A stretch of DNA of 64,000 nucleotides from Lithospermum erythrorhizon (Eukaryota; Streptophyta; Magnoliopsida; Boraginales; Boraginaceae), in assembly GCA_019722365.1 (NCBI GenBank), contig JADFUC010002334.1, positions 62,001 to 126,000 of the forward strand, given 5' to 3'. Within the stretch, counting starts at the first letter, position 1, and the number at the start of each line of letters is the position of its first letter. A program made the translations under genes and the position numbers. The notes under the pieces are model-generated. The model did not search any database and was not told where the DNA came from. It saw only the letters and a program-made list of their open reading frames with translations. This document shows positions 1 to 11,688 of this stretch, one piece after another.

Positions 1-725
1 CCCTGACTTTGAAATTTTTGATTTTAATCTCAAACTTCGGGAGCATTCATTTCAACCCCATTTCGCTTTCTGATTCTTCATTTCGTTCTCACGCGCTTCT
101 GTAATGCTCTTATAAAGTATTTTAATCAATAAAATGCGCTGAGCCCTACTCTTAATCGCAAGATTTAACGCAAGCGCCGTTTTCTGAAACCTTATTTCGA
201 GTTTACTCTTGCTATTAATTAATTTAAAAACTCTTGTTTTACTCGATTAATTCCATGGACTTCAATTTCCTGAACCCTCGTTCTGATTTGGCGGCTCGAT
301 TTGAATTTGTGCGCTTAATCGGACCCTAATCAATGGCATCTTTTAAAGGCCGACTTTTAATTAATTTCATTAATTCATCTTAATCAATTTAATTATTATT
401 TTTGATAAATTTTTTATGTCTACAGTTACAAATAAATCTAGTGTTGTATGTTTCTATGGTAGTAGTATTACTTTGGAAAAAAAACCCAAATATATAGGGC
501 ATAAGAGCTTAAGTGTTCATTGTTAAAGATTACAATAGAGGAATTTAGTGTCTTGAGGGACCAACCATCATAAACGAACTCAAGATCGACTTTTTTAATG
601 ATTGTTTTTTGTAAATATTCTGTAATAAAAGATAAATTTATGTAATATTTTTTATGATGCGAATGCACCACCTAGCTCTAAATGAATTGGTCAGCTTATG
701 CTGACTGACCCTACGTTTTTATATT
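1..725. other. AT-rich spacer, no gene seen
   Basis: No open frame here has a recognisable motif or plausible splice context. The 67-codon minus-strand frame at 468-671 is low in complexity and looks like chance. The window may begin downstream or upstream of a gene outside it. Confidence 0.6.
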
Positions 726-1142
726 GAGGCCGTTTGACTAAGCTTATTTTTTTCTAACTTATAAGTAACTAAATTATAAGTGATAATACAACTTATGTTA
801 GCTTAGGTGCCGAACAACTTATAAGCGATAAGAAAACAACGCATACGTTTCTACTAATATACCTTTTATAAGCCAGATGTGAATTTAAAACGAATTTATA
901 AGCAAGCATTTTCATTTATATCAATTTTCTACATTTAAAATATATAAAGAGCACGAAGAAATTATTCTTTGGCCAAATCAACTTATAAATGAAAAGCTAG
1001 TTAATCACATTTTTTATTTTCAACTTATGTTTAATTTCAACTTATACGCTGTGGAGTCAAATTGCTACCCAAATCCTATTTTGTCCAAATCAGCTTATAA
1101 GTTGATTTTGACAAAAAAAAATAAGGTTAGCCAAACACCCTC
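726..1142. mobile_element. hAT-like MITE
   Basis: A 21-bp terminal inverted repeat matches at 17 of 21 positions: 726-746 against the reverse complement of 1122-1142. The ends read GAGGxxGTTTG inward, a common form for plant hAT-type non-autonomous elements. Several copies of cttataag lie inside both ends, as subterminal repeats do in that superfamily. There is no coding capacity. A clean 8-bp target duplication was not found, so the superfamily call is inference. Confidence 0.6.
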
Positions 1143-1429
1143 ATGGCCTCTTTCTTTGTTTTATCGATTTATTGCCCTCTTTTGGATCTCTCACTGCAAT
1201 TTGATATCTACTCCGTATCACTTACGGAGTAATTAAATTGTCCGGTGCCTAGAAAATTGTTTTGCTACTACATACACTGATGACCGTTCTACTATCGGGA
1301 AAAGGAATGTCCCTGAGATATTCTCTAATGTAGATATGTGTCAATTTTATTAATCATTCGATAATAATGAAACATTTCAAAATTTGATTTATGGAGTATA
1401 CTTATTGCTTAATTTATTGTTGGCCTCGT

Positions 1430-1800
1430 ACAAGTTTCAAATTGCATCTAATATTTTATGCTTTTAAATTGGCCGTTAAACTATACTTAATTTCAAATTG
1501 TCCCCTCAACTCACGAATTGTCCCCTAAACTATTTAAATTACCTCCTGTGTGATGGAATGTTCTTTTAGCAGAATGGCAAACTATTAATTAAATATAATT
1601 TTAATTAATATTTTAATTATTATTAAAATAAGTATACATGTTTAGTTATAATCAAAAAGTGGTCCAAAAGTTTATTATTATAGTGTTATCACAAGCTTGT
1701 CCTTTTGCTAAAAGAATATTCCATCACATCGGGAGCAATTTGATTAATGAAAAAGAATTAAACTAAGCGTGAAGTTTACGGGCAATTTGAACGACACAGA
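1430..1800. mobile_element. MITE-like element with long inverted arms
   Basis: Arms at about 1533-1573 and 1701-1742 are inverted copies. The core gatggaatNttcttttagca is identical apart from one base, and weaker similarity continues outward (ttcaaattg..cc on both sides). The interior is almost pure A/T and could fold on itself. Long arms and no ORF suggest a Mutator-type MITE, but the outer ends and any 9-bp target duplication could not be fixed. Confidence 0.5.
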
Positions 1801-4800
1801 CAGTGAAAGCACTTAAACTTACAATACAATAAGTTACGTGCAACAAAGAAATTGCTTATACTTATCGGATACTCTTCGCTTTTATTTATCGCTCTAATCA
1901 TTTGAATATTAATTAAGAAAAAGAAAGAATCAAAAATTAGATTGAAACGTAATAATTATTTAAAACTATATCATTAATGTATTGATAATTTCATAAGAAA
2001 AAACAACAAAAAACTACATCTCGAATGTTGAAATACAATTTCTATGTTAACGATAAATATTTCTAAACAAAAATTTGCTGTGACAAGCCATATAAAAAAC
2101 GAAAGTTAAGATAAACGCATACCAAGTGAAAGCTTAGGCTATTTATTTAGATGGTTATTAAGAATGAATAGAGTTTAAATGTAAATACTTCGTTAAAGAA
2201 AGTATCAATGATTGTATTAATATTAACAACCCACCATTATTAATAATGGTTTAATAGGAACATAATATACCCAAATAATAGATTGAAAATCAAAAATGTC
2301 AAGTAATACGTATAATTAATTTTATTTTATATTAGGATGAGAAGTAAATAAAATCGGAGAAAGTAATAAACTAACAATTCTTCCTATGCAACATTGCATT
2401 ATTTTATGCTTTAAAATATTGATAAATAAATCAATCAATTTTTTTTAAAGTGATCTAATCATTTATTTCATGATATATCATTTCAATTGATTTATCATAC
2501 AATAGAGCTAGAAAGGGTTAGGATACTGAATTACAATTTGTTTTTTCAACTCAAATTTGTGAACTTATTATAGCGCAAAATCATAGATTCCAATGCAACA
2601 TTAAATTTTTGGGACGTATCACGTATGCGAACGTGCCTTCCATTCCACCAGAAGTGAAGTCAAAACACATACCTTAGATTAGATATTAAGTTAGCAATTT
2701 CTTTTTAGTCCCACATGTACAACAAAATATGAACCAACAGCTTTAAATTCTTGAAAACTATATAATAAACCATAATTTGTAGTACTCAACAACATCAGCA
2801 AGCCCTCAAGGAAAACTTGGAGGAAGAGCCAACAAGCAGAAAGTAAGTTCTTCGATCCCTTTCTTGTTATCACTTCATAAACTATTTTTCTTCATCTACT
2901 ATTCTTAGTTCATGGTTTTAAGATATACTACTTGTCCATTATTATTATCATCTAGTTACATGTATGGCATCCCTGAACTCAAGTGTGGAATGATTTAGTT
3001 TATTTGGATATGGCAAGCGTGGATTGTGGAAGGTTATTCAACTAAACTTAACCATCTTTTTTCTATCGTTTTATTTAAAACAATATGAGAATTGGATTCT
3101 TAAGAGATAAAACTGTATTCCTAGTGTGTTAGTTTGAGGTATGGGACTAAAATTGAAATAAAATGTGACACAAAAATGAATGCTCAAAACTTGCTTCCGA
3201 AATTAAATTCTCAAAAAAACTTGACTCAAACAAAAACACGCACATTCCAAATATTCCTTATAAATGTTCTCGTATTCTCTATCAATCTTCAACCTTTTCT
3301 TGATTTTTTTAAATCATGTGATTTGATTTAGTTGGGATATGCCAAGAGTGGAGTGTCCTCCAACTAAATCATCCATCTTCTTTCATTTTTATTTTAAACA
3401 ACATGAAAATCAAACTCATACTATAATGAACTCTTTATAGAAATATGAGAATCGAACTTAGAAAATATTTGCATATATGATGTATCAATGTTCTCATGTA
3501 TGTTCATCTTCTCATATAATACGTAACCCGTCTTAAAACTTACCATATAGTAATATACCTTAGAGCCATTTGCCCAATTTTCTTTTGCCACTTGGGAATG
3601 CTCAACATAAATATCATATAGTTGTCCATTTTGAGACAAGGTCACACGGGCGTGGTCTTCTCAACAAGCGAATTTCTATCTTTTTTTAAGGCAAATAAAT
3701 TAAATATGAGGATTCACACCTGGTTTTTTAACAATATCCTAAAAAAAGATATTTTAAAATACTTCATTTCGAATTTCAACGCAATATTTTGATTGATTTT
3801 TCTTTTCAGTTTCTATTTAACGATACGTAATAAAGCTTTTCAATATCAATACATTCATTAAATTATTTGTTGATTCATTAATTGGGCGATATATATGTAA
3901 AATGTCATCGATTTTTAATTAACGTGAAAATAACTAGGATGACAACTAAAAAAACACGGAGAGAATTGCAAATATGTAGTATTCCGTAATACTTAATTTG
4001 TGTCTCTCCGCTTTTAATTACTTTTGTCTTTCCTAGCTCAACTAGACAGTAGTTATTAACTTTTGACGGAGTTAAGTTTGTCATATACAAAAGGAATTTA
4101 ATTATTTTGTCCAAATATTATTAGTTCCCAATAAATTTGTCCTAATATCCATATAAATAATAATAAATCAGTTTCATTAGCTAAGAGAGTAAGAGAAAAA
4201 ATTACTAGAAGATAAAATCAGTTTTACAGGGGGTAATATCCAGAAGAAAATAACAAAGAAGAAAATTGAATATCTTATCTTGAAATATAAGTAAGAGTCT
4301 GGAGTGTCAATCAATAATTCAATACTTTGTGTGTAATTTTGAGAAATTTTAGACTAATATCTCATATTTTCTTATACATATTAATATACGTTTGAAAATT
4401 TGGACCCCACTTAAAACGGGGCTTAGAGCAATCACGCGCTCCATCCTCGAGTAAGGACCAACCCTGAAATTAGGGGTGGGGAAGAAGAGTGAAATAACAT
4501 AATATTTTAAGAAACGAGTATAATTTTTGAAAAATATTTAATATTATTATATTTTTCAAAAAATTACGATAACGACGACTATTCCCTTACGATCCCTAGT
4601 TCTCCAGTGATCATAAGGAATCTTAACTTTACTAACCATGTGGGAAGGTTTTTGTATGGTTATTGGGGGAGTGAACGTGGCGGTCTAACTGCCTGATGGA
4701 CTCATGCAACTACCTTCTCTAGGCTGTAGCTAGCTCTAATTCTTTCTCATTTATGATGAAATAATACTGTTGCACGTCTGTGGGTCTGATTTATACTCCC

Positions 4801-5943
4801 GTCATCCTTAATTTAATAATCATTTTTATAAATATAAATTTCTTTTTTTAATTTTTTTTATTAAATTAAAGAATAAAAATATGAAAAAAAACTTATATTT
4901 AAGTAGATATATTCAATTTTTTACTTAAACTTTACAGACAAAAATAAACGAATCTTTAAAAAACGAAGAGAATATAAATTGTGTATTTACTATTGATTTA
5001 TGTCCCTACCGTACCTCTATGAATGCCCTTAAATTGTAGCTAGTAGCTACAGTGTGTCTAGTTGTGACGCGAGATTATTACTCCATTAATAGTATTTGTT
5101 GGTTCGTCATAATTCAAGAGTTTAGTATAATGAGGAACTGGTTATATTCGTTGGTTCAGGATAATTAGAGAGTAAAAAGTTTATAAAATATAATCAAATA
5201 CATACAATATGCATAATACATGTTTTATAAACATAACCTATCAAAAAATGAGTTATTTCTAGATTAATGGAAACATAAGTTGTTAAAAATAATACTGAAA
5301 TAATTTGGACATAACTTGTGATGATCAGAAGAGCATGGTGATATAGATGGACGAATATTATAAATATGATTAATATGATTGATTCATAGTATGTGTTGAT
5401 ATGACAATACAACCAGGTGCTCTGATGGTTCAGCCAAGATTTTTTATCCAATAGGTAGGATCAAATAAAAATATTATAGTTAATTATCCAGAAAATTCTA
5501 AAATTTAGGAATCCAAATAATATTTTCTATTTATCATAAAAATTGTTTAGTTTTAATTTTTTCAAAAATTTACGAAATAATATATTTAATGCTAGTTAAA
5601 GTTGATTTATTTTTTAAAATACATATAAATATTGATAAAATGACACAAATTATAAAAAAATGAAAAAAAATAAGTACAATTTTATGGGAAGGAAGGAGTA
5701 TACTTTTTCAATTAATGAAAATAATATGATAGGTATATATTTTAGAACTTTAGGGTACCATGTCCATGGCGGCATAATGGTCCCTAGACACAATCACAAT
5801 GCATATACAGCAACCAAAATAAATGTGTCATTTATATCATGCAATTTGTTGGGGGGGAGGGACTGTTCTCATTAAATTATTTCACTGGTTTTCAACAATA
5901 TTATTATCAACTTATTTTTTATTTCCAAAGATCTTGCTTCAAC
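1801..5943. other. Intergenic region with a diverged direct repeat
   Basis: No gene is supported. Two copies of a roughly 100-bp sequence lie about 330 bp apart (near 2991-3094 and 3321-3411). They share a tttggatatgNcaag-type start and a ccatctt...ttttatttaaaacaa-type end, so this is an old tandem duplication or two copies of a repeat. The stretch just before 5944 should hold the promoter and 5' UTR of the MATE gene, but no clear TATA box could be assigned. Confidence 0.5.
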
Positions 5944-8900
5944 ATGGGCAACAATATGGAAGAGAGGCTTCTTCATGACTCCAAAGAGGTAGAGGAAAGT
6001 GATCTAAAAGTGAAGGTATTTGAGGAATCAAAGAAGATATGGAAAGTTGCATTACCAAGTGTTCTAGCTAGACTTTCTGCATTTGGAAGTGTGATAGTCA
6101 CTCAGTCTTTTATTGGCCACATTAGTTCTTTGGACTTAGCTGCTTATGCACTTGTTCAGACCCTCAGTGTCCGTTTTGTCAATGGAATCCTGGTAACTTC
6201 TTATCTTGTATCTTTCTATCTGTCCAGAGACGGATTTAAGTTAATCGAACTGGTGGTTCAAAGTATACATTAAAACGTTAAGGGTTTATAGTAAGAAATA
6301 TAAAGCCTTAAATGTAAATATACACAAAGGCATCCGCGACAAGCTTTGTCCCAAGTTATTAGTCCATACTCCAAATGCCAACATAACAATAAATAAAATT
6401 AAAGAATATAGTTCACCTTAAAGATGAAGAATGACTCGTTAAGTTCGAAGATTCAGAAAGATTCTTGAATCTTTTTCTTCATTACTAATGCATTTTTGAA
6501 AACATGATATGTAGTTTGAGTATTTTTATTTTGTTTACAAAACGATGATCACTATTAAACATATATTTTATGAAATGAGTATAAGGTTAAATTCCATTTC
6601 CATAATTTACTTTGGCTGAATATTGTACTAGATTGGAATGTCAAGTGCAACAGAGACTCTATGTGGACAAGCATATGGAGCAAAGCAATATCATATGATG
6701 GGAGTTTACTTACAAAGATCATGGATTGTTGATTTCATTACCTTGACAATCTTGCTTCCTATATTCATTTTCGGAACCCAAATTTTCAAACTTCTCGGAG
6801 AGCAAACCGATATTGCAGAAGCAGCAGGAACTATTTCTTACTGGTTCATTCCCTTCGTATACAATTATGTTTTTAGCTTAACCATACAAATGTATCTCCA
6901 AGCACAGCAAAAGAACAAGATTGTCGGTTTTCTTTCTATTGCGCAGTTTATTATTCATATTCCTCTGTCTTGGCTGTTTGTAAATGTTTTTGGTTGGGGT
7001 GTTGGTGGTGCACTGGCTGCGATAACTTTGTCTTCTTGGTTTGTGGTTTTGGGAGAACTTATTTATGTTTTTGGAGGTTGGTGTCCCCATACATGGCAAG
7101 GATTCACTATGGCAGCATTCAAAGATATATTGCCTGTTGTGAAGCTCTCAATATCCTCTGGACTAATGGTTTGGTAAATTCACACCTCATTTCAATCCGT
7201 AGAGTATAATACAATGATATTTATGAGTAATCAAGATATAAGCCATTTAGGTAGAAATAGAGAAGTATAAGTTAGAATGGTTTTAGTCCATTTGGTTGAA
7301 TTTATGATTTTTTTCAATGATTTCAGTTTGGAGTTGTGGTACAATGCTGTTCTGGTTTTACTGGCTGGATACATGAAAGATGCTGAAGTCGCCATATCTG
7401 CATTCTCTATATGGCAAGTATCGATTCTCATCTAACATCTCGTGTTTTTTGCAATGATGTCAGTTGCTAATTTTGAGTAATTTTACAGCTTGAACATCAA
7501 TATATGGGAATTCATGATAAGTCTTGGCTTACTCGGGGCTGCTTGGTAAGTTATTGCAACTTACTTACAAATGCTGAAACTCTTCTCGTTTGAGAACTGA
7601 TTTCTTGTTCAAGCTCCATCCATTCTGCTTCCTGTCTTACAGTGTGAGAGTTGCCAATGAGCTTGGAAGAGGAGATGCAAAAGCTGTCAGATTTTCGATT
7701 AAAGTTCTCTTGTCAACTTCAGTTCTCATAGGCCTGTTTTTCTTTGTTATGTGTTTGATCTTTGGTAGAAAAGTTGGTTACTTGTTCACCAATGAGGAGG
7801 ACGTCGTCGATGCTGTGGCTGACCTTTCTACATTACTATCTATCTCTATATTGCTCAATAGTATTTACCCCATCATCTCAGGTATTTTCAACATTGATTT
7901 CCTGTGGACTACTTTCGCCATTCTTTCATTTTATCATTCATGATATGATTCAATTTCAAGAAGAACGTTAAAACATTCTCCATCTGAAAAAAAAAATATA
8001 TATTCTTCCTCTGAGAGGTCTTGGATTCGATCTACAGAAGTCTTATAAAACATTCTCCCTTTGAAAAAAAAAACGTTAAAAGCTGTGTTATGATTGCTCA
8101 AACACTTCTTGGATTTGTTTTAATAGGAGTCGCGGTAGGGGCAGGATTGCAAGTGAAGGTGGCTTACATCAATTTGATCTGCTATTATTTCATTGGAATT
8201 CCTATTGGGATTGTTCTTGGATATGTAGCTCAGCTTCAAGTAAAGGTAAAGTCTACAATGACATTTTTTGAGTGCTTGAATAGCTCTATTTAACATGTAA
8301 ATCTTTCTTTGTTTGGTAGGGTATATGGATTGGAATGATATGTGGACTGTTCACTCAGACATCAGCACTTATCTACATGATATGGAGGACAAATTGGGAT
8401 GAAGAGGTAACCTCACAAGAAATTATCTCTTTTACAAATATAGCTACTTAAAAGATTATGGTAATAGAATAATCACTCTTGTATTGAATGAAATATAATT
8501 ACAAAATATATATACTAATACAAATACAATTATCCTACCTCCAATAATATATACAACATATACATTATTATTAACACCACCCCTTAAAGCCAAGACGTAG
8601 TTTCAGAACGCCCAACTCGTCACGCAGTCGATAAATTGATCGCCCAATCATTCGTGAAGATATCCGCCAATCGAGAGTATACGTTAGAACACGCGAAAAA
8701 CAACAATAGTTTCGGCCAACAATAAAGATCCCCTAAAATGATAACGACTGACATGCTTCGAATTTAAACACGGCTCCTCGGCAAGACGTAAAGAGCCGAC
8801 TAACTATCACAAAAGTGACTCCAAGATCAGAAATCTCGAACATATATGCCAAGACACCGTAATAAACCACTTGGGCCACTTCAACTTGCTAAGTAACGCC

Positions 8901-11688
8901 GCTATCGCTTCTGGCATCGCTCGGGCAGATTAGTGAGACTGCCCCGCTTCTAGATTTCCACGAAACACGAGGTTCTCGAAAAACACAATCCATCCTGGCC
9001 ACCGGACGGCGACACCGCACACGCCGCCTGGCCCGAATCACACCACCCCTCAGAAAAGAAATAACCAAGTCCAATGTAATAGAATGCCTCGATTTATTTT
9101 AACCTTTTAGATAGCGCACCACTCGGCACGATCCTAAGGCTCCTCTTCATTTCTCGTAAGAACCGAGTCGTGAAATGCACTACAAAACCAATATAAGGTC
9201 GAGTAAAAGCTAAATAAAGCGTTCTACTAACCAACCGATTTTATTACTACCCATCCGCCTCATAATATCCGGCTCTGGGAAATGCCTAACTTTTGATTCT
9301 CTTCCATGGGAAATGTTACCGGCTTCGAACCTAAGAGACTTTTTTCTCAACTATAATCATATTTCTCGCCACGTAAATAAATACCTTCGAAATTCCGTGC
9401 CACTTCGACACCCAAAAAATATTTCAACTTCCCAAGGTCCTTCATGTGAAAACAGGTACTCAAATACATCTTGAATTCCACAGTAGCTCGATGATTATTG
9501 CCCGCAATAATCAAATCATCCACATATACTAAAAGAATAACTGCGGTCGCCTCGCTTGGAATAGGTAAACAAATAAGTAATCACGCGATGAATGTATAAA
9601 ACCATACCTTCTAAAACAAGATCAAAGAAATTTTGGTAAAACCAAAGATTGCGGAACCTCGCTTCAATCCGCATAGAGATTCTGCAAAGCTCGCAAACCT
9701 GGACGTCCCTTCCTATTTCGAAACCAGGGGGTATTTTCATATACACGTCTCCGTCGATCCTCGTGCAAAAACGTATTACGAACGCTCATCCGCGAAAGTT
9801 CTCTAATCTTAAAGTACCGCAACCGCTAAAAAACCCATATCAGAACCATTTTCGCCACCGAGCAAAAGTATCGAATAGTCAACCCTTCAACTTCGATTTA
9901 TCGCTAAATACCACCGCATTTGTGCTGAGCCATTCAATTTAACAATGTAACGACAAGCACTTTTATATATCCACCCATTTCCCCAAGGCTTTTCCCCGCT
10001 GCAGAGTCTCAAAGTTCAAGTTCCACATTTCAAGAGCTCGACTTCCGTGATGCGATAAATACGCCCGGTGTCTTACATCGCTTCCCTTATCGATCGAGGT
10101 TCAATACTGTAGTGAATGTTTACGCTTCCGAGTAAACTTGCAAAAAGTTCGATTCACTCGCATTATTCGCTCGAAATAGTTTTGGTCGTGGCTTCGTTCG
10201 ACAATGTAACATTTAAACCGTAACCTTAAAACTAAGGTTCAACGGACCGGACCAAACCGCATGTAAATAGTTCGGGTCTCGCTACATTCGATCCACATTA
10301 TCACTTGTGATATCATGAAACTCCATGCTTGAAAAACCCTCATACAAATTTATCAATTTATCTCATTTTATTCCTATCTCTACACCTCATCCATTCCGAT
10401 TCCTACTATTTGTTCAAACGCTATCAAATTGTCATTGTTTTAATATAAAAAAGTTCCGGCTCAATTTGGTGTTCAAACGAGTACCAAACGTTAAATTCTA
10501 AGATTCGACACTTTCAAACGCAGTTCGAATCCCAAGATTCGAATACTTAAAACGCCTAATGCAAACCTCCAAGAAAGTTTAGTTGGGGTTTACGCTCTGT
10601 AACAACCGTGCTGTACTAAAGTGTCCAAGTGAAAAACGAGAACTATCCACAACATCGCATGTTATGTAGATTACCATACGTAAGTTTTAACTCCCATTTA
10701 CGCGGGAGCGTGGTTCTGCATTTTACGTAGTATTAACGACAAAGTCCCGAAGTCTAACAGATGGAACACGAGTGCGCTTACCTCTACCCAAAGGTGCTCT
10801 TGGGCCAAGGTTGCCTATGCTCATCGGTCTCCATCCCTCGCCCCGCCTAAATACCGGGTCGACCTACTCTTCTCCGGCCCGCATCATGTGCTCGACCACA
10901 CCTCGTGGGTGTCTCGCTAGTGGCCGCCTCCCCGCACCGTGAAATCACCAGCGGTGGCGAAATGAGACAGACAAGCATGGAGAAGGTCAAGAGAACGAGA
11001 CCACTTCAATCGAACCACGCTTGATCGGCCTAATCACATTGGTTCGATTATCACAGGAGCCGCAGATGATAAAATGAGACGGGGTCAATTCGCCGACATG
11101 TAGAACAACCGCATCGTCGGGGGTTCAAGGTTCAGTGGGTTTCGTGCCTGAAACGCCATCACCACCAGGCTTCTTGCCGGAGTCTCCATCACTGGGAGGT
11201 TCATCATGCACCATTGTTCAGGGCTGTTGGAATTTGAAAGAAAATTTTCTACGTAAAGGTTAGGTTTTCTTTTGGCTTTGAGATACCATGCTAAGAGAAT
11301 AATCACTCTTGTATTGAATCAAAGGTAATTACAAAATATATATACTAATACAAATACAATTACCCTAATGCGCCTCCAATAATATATACAACATATACGC
11401 TATCATGCTTTTGGGAGCATGTAGGGAAGATACCAATAGTTATTTTAAATCCCGATATCTAAAACATCGTCCAATTTGTTTTTCGCTTTATAAACAAGAA
11501 CTTTGTTGTCTTGTATTTCTACACGGACAATATTAGCTTAGCCTAGAAAAGAAGACGAACCCACCCCGCCCAGAAAGTCATCTAAATTGTTCAATCATCT
11601 GTTGCAGGTAGCTAAAGCTTCAGAACGCCTCAGAAGGTTCGACTTGATTCCTTCCCATGACAAAAATGGAAGCTCTATCCTGGCATAA
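5944..11688 (+). CDS. MATE efflux family protein (DETOXIFICATION type)
   Basis: Predicted multi-pass transporter that exports organic compounds, or moves them into the vacuole, by cation antiport; the substrate cannot be read from sequence. Exons: 5944-6192, 6632-7173, 7327-7413, 7489-7545, 7643-7881, 8127-8245, 8320-8406, 11608-11688. They join in frame to 1461 nt (486 aa), a normal MATE length. Family motifs appear in order: KIWKVALPSVLARL near the N-terminus, GMSSATETLCGQAYGAKQY in exon 2, RVANELGRGDAK in exon 5, and GAGLQVKVAYINLICYYFIG in exon 6. Many hydrophobic segments fit 12 membrane helices. ATG 5944 (MGNNMEERLL) is preferred because nothing upstream in frame resembles the family. 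Intron 3 starts with GC rather than GT. Intron 7 (3.2 kb) contains a copia relic. Exons show no stops or frameshifts, so the gene is probably functional. Confidence 0.93.
7414..7488 (+). other. GC-AG intron of the MATE gene
   Basis: Exon 3 must end at 7413, with TG supplying two bases of a Cys codon, to continue into CLNINIWEF of exon 4. The following bases are gcaagt, the known GC variant of the plant 5' splice site, and the intron ends ttttacag. It is 75 bp long, near the minimum for plants. Confidence 0.75.
7960..8090. repeat. Short duplication with poly-A inside a MATE intron
   Basis: The string aaaacattctcc followed by a purine/T stretch and about ten A's occurs twice (near 7971-7996 and 8047-8072). 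Both copies are next to acgttaaa, once before and once after. The intervening piece includes ggattcgatc, reminiscent of the B box of tRNA-derived SINEs. It may be a small retroposed insertion or a slippage duplication. Confidence 0.35.
8459..8576 (-). repeat. Copia 3' LTR
   Basis: Shares a long near-identical core with 11289-11405, including ttacaaaatatatatacta. It begins TG and ends CA in plus orientation. On the minus strand it lies just after a G-rich polypurine stretch (aaggggtgg), as a 3' LTR should. Confidence 0.8.
11289..11405 (-). repeat. Copia 5' LTR
   Basis: Mate of 8459-8576. Its minus-strand end abuts the tRNA-Met primer site at about 11274-11288, which fixes this copy as the 5' LTR and the element as minus-strand. 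The copy carries a few-base insertion (aatgcg) absent from its partner, so the two LTRs have diverged. Confidence 0.8.

Larger units (their letters stand above)
8459..11405 (-). mobile_element. Decayed Ty1/copia retrotransposon in MATE intron 7
   Basis: Two direct terminal repeats of about 118 bp (8459-8576 and 11289-11405) flank about 2.7 kb. On the minus strand a primer site, TGGTATCTCAAAGCC (complementary to initiator tRNA-Met with a small change), directly abuts the right LTR. Reverse transcriptase motif VYVDDLIIAGNN is encoded around 9494-9530, followed by FHMKDLGKLKYFLGVEVA near 9390-9460. LADIFT of the RNase H end is near 8655-8680. Many frameshifts and stops are present and the interior is shorter than the usual 4-5 kb, so it is dead. 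No matching 5-bp target duplication was seen. Confidence 0.85.
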
